From assembly GCA_013396525.1 (NCBI GenBank), contig VWYX01000891.1, positions 176,633 to 240,632 on the forward strand: a stretch of DNA of 64,000 nt. The letters are read 5' to 3'. Shown here in pieces: positions 12,817-25,300 of this stretch; the first letter of the stretch is position 1, and each line of letters opens with the position of its first letter. The position numbers were made by a program, and so were the translations under genes. The stretch comes from Chaetorhynchus papuensis. Its lineage: Eukaryota; Chordata; Aves; Passeriformes; Rhipiduridae. The notes under the pieces are model-generated. The model searched no databases. It saw only the letters and a list, made by a program, of their open reading frames with translations, and was not told where the DNA came from.

Positions 12817-14413
12817 GATCTCTCCAGGACACTTGTGCTGCTTGAGCTGCACCATTTCTTTTAGGAATAGAACTGAGCTTGATATAAAATCACCACAATC
12901 CTCTGCTTCCCTTGGAACTTTCAGTGCTTTTTTTCCCCTCATGGATAAGCAGCAGCCTGTTAAAATCTTGTATTTCAATTCTAATTTGAATTTCTCTGGC
13001 TCCAGCTTGCAGCCAGCCATGGCTGTGCCTCTCTTAGATAAAGGCACTGTGAGTCCCCAGCATTTCCTCACTGGGACAACCCTCATCCAGGGAAAAGTTG
13101 TGTCCCAGGCAGCTTTTTGATAAGCTCTGTGTTTTTTCAGTCTCTCACTGCAGCTGATGGTGGTGACAGGCTGAAGGTGACAATGCTGGCACGGGCTGGT
13201 GGGTACAGTTAAGGTTAATTTTGCTGCTAGTATTTAGCTGTGGGTACTCCTTGTTAGGATCTGGCCACTTCCTAACTCCAAATATGAGCTCTCCAAACAC
13301 TTGGACTGAGCAAAAATTTGTCTCCTGCCCTGGAGCTGGGCAGAGCTCTTCCATGGAGCAGCCATGAAGGGCCTGATGGATGCATCTGATTTTAAAGTAC
13401 AGCTGAACTGCTGGGAATAAGTCATCTGTGATGAACTGTCCTCCTTTCCTTTGGGCCTGCTGCCAGGAGTTTACCTGCAAAGAGCTTTCCAAAGTGGCTG
13501 TAACATGAATTAAGTTGCATTGGGGTGGTTAAATGTAGACAGTATTGACACAGGAGTTTTCCCTGCCCTGGGATCCACTTGGACGAGGGGCACAGGATCA
13601 ACTGGGGGGTCAAAGCCCATCCCACTGGAATTTAGACCCATGGATGGGGGCTGTGGGTGGCTCCTGCCCTCCCTGAGGCTCCAAAGCAGGACAGGGACAG
13701 GAGGAGGAGACAGATTTCAGTCCTTTATGTGGGAGAAATGGGGAGGAAGCTGGTGGCAAAGGGGAACTGAGTTGGAAACTGCTTTGCTGACCCCACCCAG
13801 CAGCCCCAGGCAGCAGCTGCCACTGCCCTGCAAGGCACAGTGCAGGACAAAAGGGAAGAGGTTCAGCTTTAAATGGAAAAACACCCTGGCAGAGCCCCTG
13901 TGCTCTAAATTAAGCCACGACAGAGCCAAGGGGGGTATTGGGTTTCTCATTTCTCCCTTCATCCTCTCCCCTCCGGGCCCAGCTCCTGAGCTGGCTGCTC
14001 CCATGGGACAGGGTGGCCTCACTCAACAAATGCCACCTAAATCCCTGGGAGTCTCCACTTACAGCTCCAAAACCATCCCCAGGCAGGGGCTGAATCCCGG
14101 GCTCAGAGCAGCTCCTTGGTCAGGGAGAAGAGGGATCTGTGGGGTGCAGTGTGGCAGCAAGGGATGGGGGGGTCATTCCAGGCTGCCACTGACCTAACTG
14201 GGGCATTTTTTTGGGAAGGGGAGGGGATTGTGAGGATGGGAGATGATTGTGAGGATGGGAGATGAAGGCAGTAGGTGGGGGAGGTGGTGGGAGTCTCCTT
14301 CAGAGCCTTTTCCTGGGCTGGCTGGAGGTTTGGGACCTTTGATGGGGTCGGTGTGTGCCTGGGGGGACGGGCAGAGCCATTCTGGGGGTGCTGAGAGGGC
14401 TCCTGGGGGGATC
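12817..14413. other. Intergenic DNA, nothing recognised
   Basis: Unique-looking, moderately GC-rich sequence. The open frame at 13520-14197 lacks any family resemblance or splice context. Confidence 0.4.
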
Positions 14414-14464
14414 ATGGATGGATGGATGGATGGATGGATGGATGGATGGATGGATGGATGGATG
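14414..14464 (+). repeat. ATGG microsatellite
   Basis: About 12.5 perfect tetranucleotide units, intergenic; likely polymorphic. Confidence 0.95.
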
Positions 14465-14587
14465 ACACATCCCTCTCTCCTGAGCCATCCTGGTGGTGTT
14501 GGCATGTTCCCAGTGATGTTTGCATGAGGAACCCAATGAGACAACCTCAGGCAGGAAAAACAATCCACGAGATTGGGACCTAGGAGA

Positions 14588-14885
14588 ACAGGAGAGGGAC
14601 TCTGGACAAGGACATGGAGTGTGGGGAAAGGGGGAATGGCTTTAAACTGAAAGAGGGAAGATTTAGATGGGATATTGGGAAGGAATTCCTGGCTGTGAGG
14701 GTGGGGAGGCCCTGGCACAGGGTGCCCAGAGAAGCTGTGGCTGCCCCTGGATGCCTGGCAGTGTCCAAGGCCAGGCTGGACAGGGCTTGGAGCAACCTGG
14801 AATAGTGGAATTTGTCCCTGCCCATGGCTGGGGGTGGAATTAGAGGAATTTTATCCCTTCCAACCCATTCTGGGATTCTATGATT
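14588..14885 (+). mobile_element. CR1 LINE, 5'-truncated 3' end
   Basis: Typical CR1 3' sequence (aaggacatgg..., ggtgcccagagaagctgtgg) ending in gggattctatgatt, the characteristic ATTCTATG tail. 5'-truncated, no reverse transcriptase visible. Confidence 0.85.
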
Positions 14886-15574
14886 AAATCCTTCTCTGCT
14901 TCCTACTCAAATTTCTGCTCCAGCAGCAGAGACACAGCAGCCAGGGAGTTTGTTTGGAGTCCCCACTGACATCCCCAGTTTGTCCCCAGCCTCACTGAGA
15001 CAGAGCCAAGCGCCTTTCCTGGAACCCCACCACCTTTCTCAGACACTAAAGAGGGGCCTGGCCCCAAATCCTGTGCCACAACTTCCAGCAACCTCCTCAA
15101 ATATTTGGAAAAATATCACTTAAAGCAGCTCAAAGCTGTAAACACTGGGGCAATAAAACACAGAAATGTCCCCTGTGCTGAGGAAGACGCCCTGGTCACA
15201 TTAAAAATAAATCTTATTATATTAGAAATCAGGAGCGGGGGGATGGGGGGTGTAAATTTTTATAATATCTATAAATTAAAGCTAAATTATTTTTATCTCC
15301 ACAGCTCCCAGAGCCTCATGAAAAACTGCTGCCCGGCCCTACCAGTGCTGTACTTCGGATCCAGCAGGATCACAGATTTCTCAGGATTAAAAAAAACCTA
15401 AAGGTGAAAATCTACCATCTGCCTGAAACTCTCTGGATTCCAGTGTCCAGGGGGAGCAGCACGATGGGGCTGTGACAAAAAAAAAAAAAAGGGTAAAAAA
15501 AAGGATTTGAGGGCTGGCTTTGCTTTATGCATGGATTGGGATGGGGAGTGAGCAGGTTTGGGAGCCAGGGGGGT

Positions 15575-16012
15575 TGATGCCTTAGGTTTTAACTTTTATA
15601 TTTTTAAATTCTGTACTTCCCAGTGTGGAACTCTGAAGTTTCCTGGAGCCTGTTCATTTCTGCTCTCTCGGGCTGGGCACACACAACAAAGCCTCTCCGG
15701 GCCTGCTCTCCAAGGACACCCAGACCCTCCTAGGCCCAAAAAAGTAGAAACCAAAGAGCCTCTGAGGGGGGCAAGATGAGGGGAATTCCATCATTAAACT
15801 GAAGCTTTAATTGGAGAATTAACCCTGAGATGCAAATGAACCAAACCTAGAAAACTGTGAGGAACTCGTGACCTCTCGTCCATCTCGGGGCCCATCTTGG
15901 CAGCAGCCTCTGGCTCCCCAGGGGTACCTTTGAAGGCCTTTCCAATAAATCCCCACCTTTATTCCCTTACTCCTGTCTGGTCTCTGTTTCTAGGAGGCCT
16001 CTTAAGGCATCA
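15575..16012 (+). mobile_element. Solo LTR, family 1, copy 3
   Basis: A 438-bp element in sense orientation from TGATGCCTTAGG to TTAAGGCATCA, flanked by GGGT at 15571-15574 and 16013-16016. AATAAA is near the 3' end. Intergenic, between CCDC13 and HHATL. Confidence 0.9.
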
Positions 16013-16850
16013 GGGTGACATGGATCTGCTTTTCCTCGTTGCCTCCCTGCACCACCACAGCGAGCCCACGTCCATCTGCACCCACAGACTTTATTTTCCC
16101 TCCTGCTGAGGCTCCCTGCCTGGCCATAAACCCCTGCCTGCCACGGGCACCGGGAGAGGAGGAACTGTGAGGGATTGTGAGGGATTGTGTCCCGTGCTTA
16201 TCTGCACCGATCTCTTAATTACCTCGCCTCTGAGCAGCCAGTCAATTACCCGAGGCCTGGGAGCCGAGTCCCCGGGCAGGGATGGAGCTGCAGCACGATC
16301 CTGGCTGGAGCTCCGGGGCATCCGAGGGGCCGAATCCTGCCCCGGCTGCTGCAAACAAAGCCCCTCGTTTGGTGCTGGAAGTGTTGCCACACAGCCCTGG
16401 CCGGGGAGAGCCTCTCTCTGCACACACGGGGTGAAAAATGATGCTAAAAAGCCTTTTTGTTCGCAGCCAGTGCAATAGCAAAGCCCGAGGGCTGCAGATC
16501 CTCCCTGCAGAGCCCAGCACACCGCACCTCACCCCAAACCAGACAGCCCATGGAGGGATTTATAAAATCCGAGGTTCTCTGCCTTGTTTCTCTTCCTTGA
16601 CCCCACCAGCAGCCCAGAGACGCTCAGGGAGCCGGGCCCAGGGTGAGCTGGCCCCAGATCTCACAGGGGCTCGGTGAAAATGCGGGCACCGGGCACAGGC
16701 CTGACCCTGAGGCTGTGGAGATTTTCCTCTTGGCTGAGCTGTGTTTGCCCGCCCTGAAATAACAGAGGCCATGACCCAACCGTGCCCCTTCCCATCCCCT
16801 GCTGGGGATGCTGGAAGCCGAGAGGGAGACCCCAAAGCTGGCTTGTAGAG

Positions 16851-17150
16851 ATCCCAGGATCATTAAGGTTGGAAAAGAACTCTGAGATCATCGAAGCCCA
16901 GCCCAAACCCACCACTAAAACACGGCCCCAAAGAGCCACATCTACGTGGATTTTTGAACACTTTCAGCGATGGTGTTTCCACCACTTCCCTGCACAGCCC
17001 GTTCCAGCGCCTGACAACACTTTCAGTGAAGGAATTTTTAATAACATCCAACTTAAATCTCCTCTGGCACATCTTGAGGCCGTTTCCTCTTGTCCTGACG
17101 CTTCTTACCAGGGAGCAGGAGATGCTGCAACCTCCGAGCCTCGCTCAGAT
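16851..17150 (-). mobile_element. CR1 LINE fragment, reversed
   Basis: Begins with the reversed CR1 tail (aggatcattaaggttgg) and continues through the conserved CR1 3' region, including the reversed ...ttcctcttgtcctg block. 5'-truncated, non-coding. Confidence 0.8.
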
Positions 17151-17280
17151 TTAAACACTGCCCAAGATGAGTAGGAATGACACTTCCTTTTGGCTCCATG
17201 CCTCAGTTTCCCCATCCCCACGCAATGACATCTCCCTCTGGAACAAGGTGATGGGGGCTACCCCCTCCCTCGCAGGGCTA

Positions 17281-18960
17281 AAATTGAAGACCCGAAGCCC
17301 CCTGGGAGGGAGCCGGTCCCTGCCTGGGGCTGCGGTGTCCCGGGGCTCCCCGGGCCGGCTCCCCTGGCTCGGGGTGAGTTTTGGCAGCCAGCTCGGGTCC
17401 TCTCAGCAGCTGCCGTGACAGACAGCTCCCGAGCCACCCCCCTCTGCAGTGCTGCTCTAAAATAAAAATACCTCCCGCCTGCTCCGCTCCACTCCCAGCC
17501 AAACTTCCTCCAGGGGCAAGGTGGGGGACGGCAGCCCAAAAATACATCCCCCCCCCGCCCCAAACCGGGCTGAGAGATGCTGTAAGGCAAGTCAGCGGCC
17601 CCCCAAACCCTCTGTGGTGCCCCCCTTGTCCCTTTTCCCCCTCCTGCCCCCCCGTCGCGGTGCCGGACGCTGGATCCCCGACCCTCGCCCGCCTCCCCCC
17701 GCGGCCCCGGGGCTCAAGGTCAGTAGCAGGGAGCGATGCGGGGCTTTGGGGGGCCACGCTGCGGGTGGTGACACGCTGCTCCCGCACCTCCAGCGCTTTC
17801 CGTCACCTCTGCCTGCCCCCACCGCCCGGCCGGGGTCCGGGGAGGGGAGGGGGGAATGAGGATGATGAGGATGATGAGGATGATGAGGATGCTGCTGCCC
17901 CGCGGCCGCTCGGAGCTGCGGGGGGCTATGCTGGGACCCCCTCCCCGAGCCTCACTCGGCAGCCCGCGGGCGATCAGGAGTTAAAATTATCCCAGGGGTC
18001 CCCGCCAGCCCCCTCGCCCCCCGCGGGGTCGGTCACCGCCGGCTGCTTTGTGGGGTGGCCTCGCCCGCTCCCCCGCCAGAAAAAAAAAAAAAAAAAAAGA
18101 GCTTTGAAAAGCGTGGAAAGGAGGAAGAAAAGCTTTTTAAAGGCACCTCCGTGCGTGCCCTCCCGCCGCAGGGGCACCGCAGCGCCGTGGCAGCGCCTGC
18201 CCGCAGCGGCTCCGCACCGGGAGTGACCGCGGGGCGACCCCCGAAATTCCCCCCGGGATGAGCCAGAAATTCCCCCCCGGGGAAACGCCTTTGGTCCACG
18301 CCGGGGGTAGATGGGGTCACCCCGCATCGCTGCTAAGGACTCCCCCGCCACCCCTTAAAAACCTCGGCGACCAAACAAAAAAAAAAGTCAACGTTTGAAA
18401 TTAAACCAGTAATTTTAATATTACTTTAATTTTTCTATGGAATTATTTTAATAACCGCAGAAGCTTTGCGACGCGGATGCCAAAGCTGAGAGTGACCGAG
18501 GCGCCTTTTACGCCTTAATCCCTTCAGCGCTCTCAGGGATGGTGGCGGCTGGGGGGTGGCAGCGCCGGGGGAGGGTGTCCCTGTCCCTGTCCCTGTCCCC
18601 CCGCATCCCTCACCCCACACCCCGCCTGCTCCAGCCCTGAGCCGCGTTTTGGCAGCCGCCGGACAGGCAGCGGGGAGGCTGCGGAGCTGCAAGGCACGTC
18701 GCGCCGAGGTTAATTAGCCTCGTCAGGAGTAATTAGCCCGGGGCTAATTGAGGGGCTGGGTGTCGCCATCCCCCGAGCGCTTCTGATGCCGCCGGGGGGC
18801 TCGGCGGTGTCTGCGGGGTCCTAAAGGCTCCTGGCCGGGACAAATTTGGGACCACGGGGCTTTGGGAGCCCCCCAAGAGCCAGAGGTTGGGCAAAAGCCC
18901 AGCAGAAGGTGAGGCAGCCCGGGGCAGAGGAGGTGGGGAAACCCAACACGTCCCCTCCAG
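17281..18960 (+). promoter_or_regulatory. HHATL: CpG-rich block, probable HHATL promoter and 5' non-coding exon region
   Basis: This stretch is much richer in G+C and CpG than its surroundings and includes a NotI-type gcggccgc near 17900. It lies 0.4-2 kb upstream of the first coding HHATL exon, which begins at a splice acceptor, so transcription must start upstream. Possible donors for the 5' exon are GTGAGT near 17374 and the sequence after CTCAAG near 17720; I cannot choose between them. A 9-bp GAT/GAG repeat at 17857-17892 and an A19 run at 18080-18098 lie inside, followed by a short AT-rich block at 18365-18460. Confidence 0.55.
17857..17892 (+). repeat. 9-bp GAT/GAG tandem repeat
   Basis: About four copies of GATGATGAG-type units in the CpG-rich block upstream of HHATL. 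Confidence 0.8.
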
Positions 18961-19339
18961 CAGTGGTGTCGCCGTGCTCTGTCCTGGGTCCCACCAGGAA
19001 TTAGAGGTGGGGACACCAGAGACACGCTGGAGGAACCCCATCCCGGGCAGCCGGCATCCTGGAGCAGCTCCGAACATCGCCACAGATGGGAAGAGCCCCT
19101 CATCAGGGACACCTGGCTGAGCTGCCCCAAATCCTGGCTCCCGGGTGGGGTTTGCAGGAACCTCTTCGCAACTGAGTTGTGCCCTGGGGCTCAGCCCCAG
19201 GTGTGACCCTCTCCTTCCCTTCAGCCTCCAGGGAAGCCCACAAAGCAGAGCTGGGGAGGAGCAGCAGGGATTCAGGGTGTTTGAGGGCAGGTGAGCTCTC
19301 ACTCCTGGTTTTCCTCCCTCTCTTCTCTCCCTTTCCCAG

Positions 19340-22300
19340 GTCCGGATCCCTCCCTCGTGCCGGCCGGGGCTGTGACCTCCCACCATGGGGGTTAAGGCGA
19401 TGCTCCCCAGCTACGAGCTGGGGTTTTATGCTCTCGTGGTGACCTGTGCCGTGCTCTACAGCGGCAGCGGGATCTTCGAGGCATCCCGAGGTAACGCTCC
19501 CATCGCACCCCCGGGATGGGGCCCTGAGAGGGAGGATGGGTGTAAGGTGCCTGCTTTTACAGCTGTTGATACCAGCAGCAGATCCCTGGCTTTGATTTTT
19601 GCAGAGAACAGCTTGGAAGCCCTTTCTAATGGGATTTTTGCCTTTCTGCCTTGTTGCTCCCTTGTCCCTGTTTCCAACTGCTCAGGGCAAGAGGCTATGG
19701 GATGTCACAGGTCTCCAGGCAGTGCCAAAACAGGCAACCAGCACCCTGCCTACCCAGGGCTGATTCCCTTTTTTTGTTTGTTTGTTTTTTGGGGTTTTTT
19801 TGTTTGGTTGGTTTGGGATTTTTTTTGTTTGTTTGGGGTTTTTTTGAAATTTGTTTTTGGCTTTTTAGGGGGGATTTTTTTGTTTGTTTTTCATTTGGAA
19901 GCCTGCAAACCTGAAAATTTAGTGGGATCAGCCAGGGGATGTGTAGTGAGAGAAAGGGTTTGCTGAAAATTCCTGCAGAAACCTGTGGTCACTGACTATT
20001 TCAGTTGCCCGTGGCAATCATGCACTTTTGGGATGGGGCATTTGAGCCCTGCTAGCTCATTATCACAACGATAGAGGCTCCCTGCCTGGCTTGAACCCAG
20101 ATCCCATTTCCCAGAGCTGTTTCTCTCCCCATAACTCCAGTTCTTTTGCAGACAGCATGAACAGAAAGGCCTTTCGGGATGGCATAAAGCCGGGCTGGCA
20201 CTACTTCGGCAGGAAGATGGTGAGTGAGGAAAGGCTGGGGCTTTTCTGGTTACAGACAACATGGTCAGTGGAGACACAGAGCTGCATTTCTGCTGCTGAC
20301 ACACTTTTGTGAAGTCCACGTGACTCGTATTTTTCTCCCTAAATTAGTGGGGGAAAATTTAGGGCTGCAGGGCTGTGGATGCTCCACTTTGTGCGCGCTG
20401 GGACGAGCGACCTCTGCACATCCCTCCGGGGCTTTATGTGTGAGCTAAAGTGCTCGGGAGCCCCTGGGTGGAAAATGGGAAGAAAAGGCTTTAAAAGTTG
20501 TGGGGCTGGGGGCAGTTTAAAGTGCCTGGTGCTGCTCCTGCAGGACGTGGCCGATTTCGAGTGGGTGATGTGGTTCACCTCGTTCAGGAACGTCATCATG
20601 TTCGCCCTCTCGGGACACGTCCTCTTTGGCAAGATCTGCTCCATGACTGTGCCACAGGTGAGCCGGGGATGTGGTGGCGTGGATTTGGAAGCACCAGGGG
20701 TGGCCTGGGATCTGTGGACGGGATTTGGGGGGATGCTCTGGGGTAGGGGGAGTCGGCTTGGGGCTTTCAGCATGCTGACCACGGCCGCTCTCTCCCCAGC
20801 GCCGGGCTGTGATGTACATGATCTACGGGGTCCTGGCCGTGCTGGGCAGCATGGGGCCGGTCTACCTGATGATCATCCTGTCCCACTGCCTGGTCCTCTA
20901 CTCGGTGGCGCTGGCCAAGCAGAAGTGGCTCTGCTATGTGGCCGGGCTCTGCTGCCTTGCCTCCTTCAAGGTGGAGCCGTTCGGCTCGTGGCAGGTGGGT
21001 GCTGTCCTGGCCATGTGTCTGCTTCGTTTCCAGGCCACTGGTGTCCATCTCCTTGGATTTATCCCCAGGGAGGGCTCCTGGGGCAGCCCCAAGCCCTGGC
21101 CATTTCTCCTGGCTGCATCAGAGCTCCCGCAGCGTGTGAGAGGGAGGGGACTGTTGAGGTGCTGAGCTTGGGAATAAATCCCACAGCGACTATGTCATGT
21201 TTTGGTGGCTTCGTGCTGTTCCAGTACAAAGGACATCTGAGCCCTTCTTGCTGCCCAGGCAACAACTTGTCAGCCTGTGGCTGCCCTGTGCCTCAGTTTC
21301 CCCAGCAGTAACACACAGCTGGGATGGATTCAGCAATGCCCATCTTTTAGGTCACAGCCTAGTTAAGACTTTCTCTCACTGCTGGTTGGAGAAAAGCCCG
21401 GGAAGGACCTTATTAAAATACTCAGTCCCTCACCAGGACAGGGCTGCCTTTCCCTGCCTCCAAAGATGTGTTCCTTCCCTCTCCATCAACCATGTGCTGG
21501 TTCTGCTTTATTCCCTGGGGACACCTGTGGCAGGGTGACATTGCCACCCCAGATCAAAGCCTGTGTGACCAACAGCTGCTTGGTGACACGGCCAAGAGGA
21601 TCTACCACTTCCTGACTGCTCTGAGCTGCAGGAGCCAGCTGGGAAATCGAGCCCCAGTTTTCTCTTTTCAACTCATTAACTTCAGAGACAATTAGTGTCA
21701 GAGCATAATTAGAGGTTTTTCTTGAACTGAAAACTAAACTGACAGAGGTCAGGGTTAGATGAGATGTTAGGAAAAAATTCCTCATTGTGAGGGTGGTGAG
21801 GCCCTGGCACAGGGTGCCCAGAGAAGCTGTGGCTGCCCCTGGATCCCTGGAAGTGTCCAAGGCCAGGTTGGATGGGGCTTGGAGCAGCCTGGGATAGTGG
21901 AAGGTGTCCCCGGCCATGGCAGGCGTGGCACTGGATGGGCTTTAAGGTCGGTCCCTTCCAACCCAAGCCATTTCTGCTGCCCCAGGAGCAGTGTCCCCCA
22001 CAAAGCCAGGGAGCACAGAGGTGATACCACATTCCTGGTGGTAACTCTCTGTTTCTTGTCCAGAGCGGGTTTGTAACGGGAGCTTTTGATCTCCAAGATG
22101 TCCTTTTCTACGGAGGATGCACCTTCACCATCATGCGCTGCATGAGCTTCGCCCTCGAGAGCTCCGAGAAGAAAGAGGGCATCTACTCCATCTTCGACCT
22201 CCTCAAGTACAACTTCTACCTCCCATTCTTCTTCTTTGGGCCTGTCATGACGTTTGACCAGTTCCACGCCCAGGTGAGTGATCCTGAGGCCGGGCTGGAG

Positions 22301-25300
22301 CAGGATTTCTCCCCAAAATTTATTTGCTTGGGTTTAATGTCTACAAAAACCCCGCCTTTCACCACAGTGCAGGTGCAAATGGTTGTAGAACTTCTTGTGG
22401 TCACCTCCAGTCTGTGGCTGTGCATTTTTTGTGGGGAAGGGCGTCAACTGATGGATTTTTAACCTTCTTTTTGGGTTTTTTTTGGTCCTTTTCACTGACT
22501 GGTTCACAATTGAGGATCTTGCTGTGATGTCCTTGCTCACTGGACATCTGCACTGCTCAGTGCCTTAGTTTCCTGGTGTTGTCACCCGAGGACCTCGGTG
22601 GTGAGGGCCACATGTATGGTGCCCACCCATGGGACCTCTGCAGGCTGTGACAGCAAGGACAGTCTCCCATTTGTATCCAGCTGCTCCACCCAGGGAGCAG
22701 GAGCTTCCAGGGGATGGCTTGTGTGCCTTTAGAACAAGTTATTTCTCAGGAAATAAATAAGACTGGGTGGAAGGCTGACTTTCAGCAATCAGGGGCTCCA
22801 TGAAATACCCCTGATGCCCCAAGTTCTTTGCCTGTTCCATACAACCAAGGGAGCTTTTGGATGAGCAGACTCCGAACAGCTCTGGAAAACACCAGCAGAA
22901 TCCTGGGCTGGGACCAGCTGACCTCTGGAGCTGTTCCACAGTCCAAGATCAAGGAACCTGCAGTGCTGTGTCCCCCCTCACTATTCCCACCTCAACCTCC
23001 TTCTACACCAAGGGTCAGCTTTGGCCACCAAAGCAAACTGGTGATGCTGGAAAAGGGAGGTGTTTGGTCAGCAGCGATGCTGTGGAGGATTCCCACCATG
23101 CCCCTGGGTCAGAAGAACAGCTACACTGAGGTTTTGGACCCAAATTGATGCCTGGGTACAAGAATGTTTTGGAAAAACGTTTGTGAATTCAGAGGAAAAA
23201 CCAGCCCAGGCCTGGGGAGAGCAGCCAGACCCTCATGGTGAGGAGAAGATCAAAGACTCACCAGCCCAGCGCCTTCTCTCACACGTGGGGCTGGTTCTGG
23301 TTGCCTAAGAAAGGGTCTGCACTGGGATGTTTCCTCCAGGATGAGCCATGATCCAAGTCCTGCTCCTTGCCTGCTCATCACCTGTGGAATTAACAACCTC
23401 ATGATGCCTCTTAAAAGGAACAAGAGCCCTTGGATCTTACTGGATGTAATAAAAAGGATTTTTAGAGCATTTGACTCCGAAGATCATAAGGTCAGCTCTG
23501 GTGTCCTTCAGGGATGCAGCCAGGTCCCTATAAATGGGGACATTAAACTCCCCATGTCTCCAACACCTGAACTCCCCCCTGCTCCTGCAGAGCTGGATCC
23601 AGGGGGAGTTTTATTTCCTGCTCCTTTGCACAGCCCCTAATCAGGATGTCTAAAGCCAATAAATGAGCAATTCCCCTCTCTGCTGCTTCAAACGCTCACT
23701 CCAAAGGCCCAAGGATTAAGTCTCCAACCCCTTTCCCCTGCCCCGGCCAGGGGTCCTGGCTTGGCCTGGCCACCACTGCCATCTCCTGGCTACATCCCCC
23801 CTGCACTGCTGGAGCTGCGGCTGGCTGCAGAGGTGAATTCTTAATTGCCCAGGAGTAATTAGGGTAGGAGGCGGATAGAACCCTGTCCCAGGGTGGGATG
23901 TATGGCCCAGTCACAGATCGGATCTGTCCCTTTGGATCCTACTGGTCCCACATCCTGGTGGAGCTCTTGCACCCCCATGTGAGATGGGAGCTCCTCTGTA
24001 CCGAAGCTTGGCCAGCCAAATTTGGGTGGAGAAGCATCTTTCTCACTGAGATCAAGGGAACAAATTCTCTTCTGTAGGGTTGGGAATGTGGGGGACACAG
24101 CCCTGATCCCAAGGGGGTGGTGGGCAAGTGCTGGCACCACACACAGACACAAGGACGAGAGGAAATAACCTCAAGTTATGCCAGGGGAACCTTAGATTTG
24201 ATTTTAGGAGTAATTTCTTCAAGGAAATGGTTGTCAAGCATTGGAACAGGCTGTCCCAGGGTCGTGGTGGAGTCACCATCCCTGGAGGTGTGTTAAAGAT
24301 GTGTGGATGTGGCACCTGGGGACAGGTTTTAGTGATGGGCTTGGCAGTGCTGGGTTAATGGTTGGACTCAATGATCTGAATGGATTTTTCCAACCTAAAC
24401 CATTCTGTGATTCCATGGAACAAGGGTTCTGTGTCCTCCCACATGTCTCCATGCCAGACCCTGTCCTCCCTCAGCTCAGGGTCCGGTGACCTCTTTGTAC
24501 CCCTAAAGCACCGGGTATTTAACAGACACAAAAAATCTGGCAGAGGCTTTAATTCTCAGGAATCATCTGGATTTGACAACAGGGCTGGTGCAGCAGCCTG
24601 TGGATTATGCAGGGAGAGCTCCCACCTCTCGCACGGAATAAAGGGGAAGTAATAAACATAAGAGGATTTTGAATACAGCAGCAATTTCATGCCGATGCGG
24701 GGAAGCAAGGACACGGCTCTGCCCCGTGTAATCCTGAGAGCTCACTCTGGTGATGTTTATATGACAACGACCAGAGATGTGACAGCTCCTGGAGGCAAAC
24801 CCCAGCCCCTGTTCGTGCAAGGCACAGCAGAGATGAAATCCCCATCAGTCAGGTCCCACCGATTCAGGACGGCCCCTCGAGCAAGTCTCCCTCTTGTTTA
24901 CAGACGGAGTCCGCAGCAGAAGCTTCAGAGACCATCAGTTCTCCTCCTCCTTCTCCCAGATGACCCTGGACAAAAATACACCAGGCCCTGGCAGAGCTGT
25001 CAGGTTGGGATTCCAGTCCTGGAGATGTGATGGGTGCAAGCATTTGCTCCCCCTTAGTGACCTGTGCAAGGGGCTGTCGTGAAGCAAAGTTGATTTTCTG
25101 AGCACGTTGCTGCAGAACGAGCATGAAACCCTGGGAGCTCCCTGGTCAGCGTGGATTTCACCCCACCTGGAGTCCTGAGTACAGCCAGACCTGTCACTGC
25201 TGTGTCTCACCACGTGCCTGCTCTGCTGGAAACCCCAGAGATGGGAAGAGGAGGATGATGCAGGACGGACATCCCTGCTGTCCTCAGGACTGGGGGTGTG

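Noticed and set aside
13520..14197. 225-residue plus-strand open frame
   Set aside because: Low-complexity Gly/Pro/Ser composition, no domain, intergenic.
17381..18226. 281-residue plus-strand open frame in the CpG-rich block
   Set aside because: Pro/Arg/Ser-rich translation typical of GC-rich DNA, includes a poly-Lys from an A19 run and an acidic run from a 9-bp repeat; no domain.
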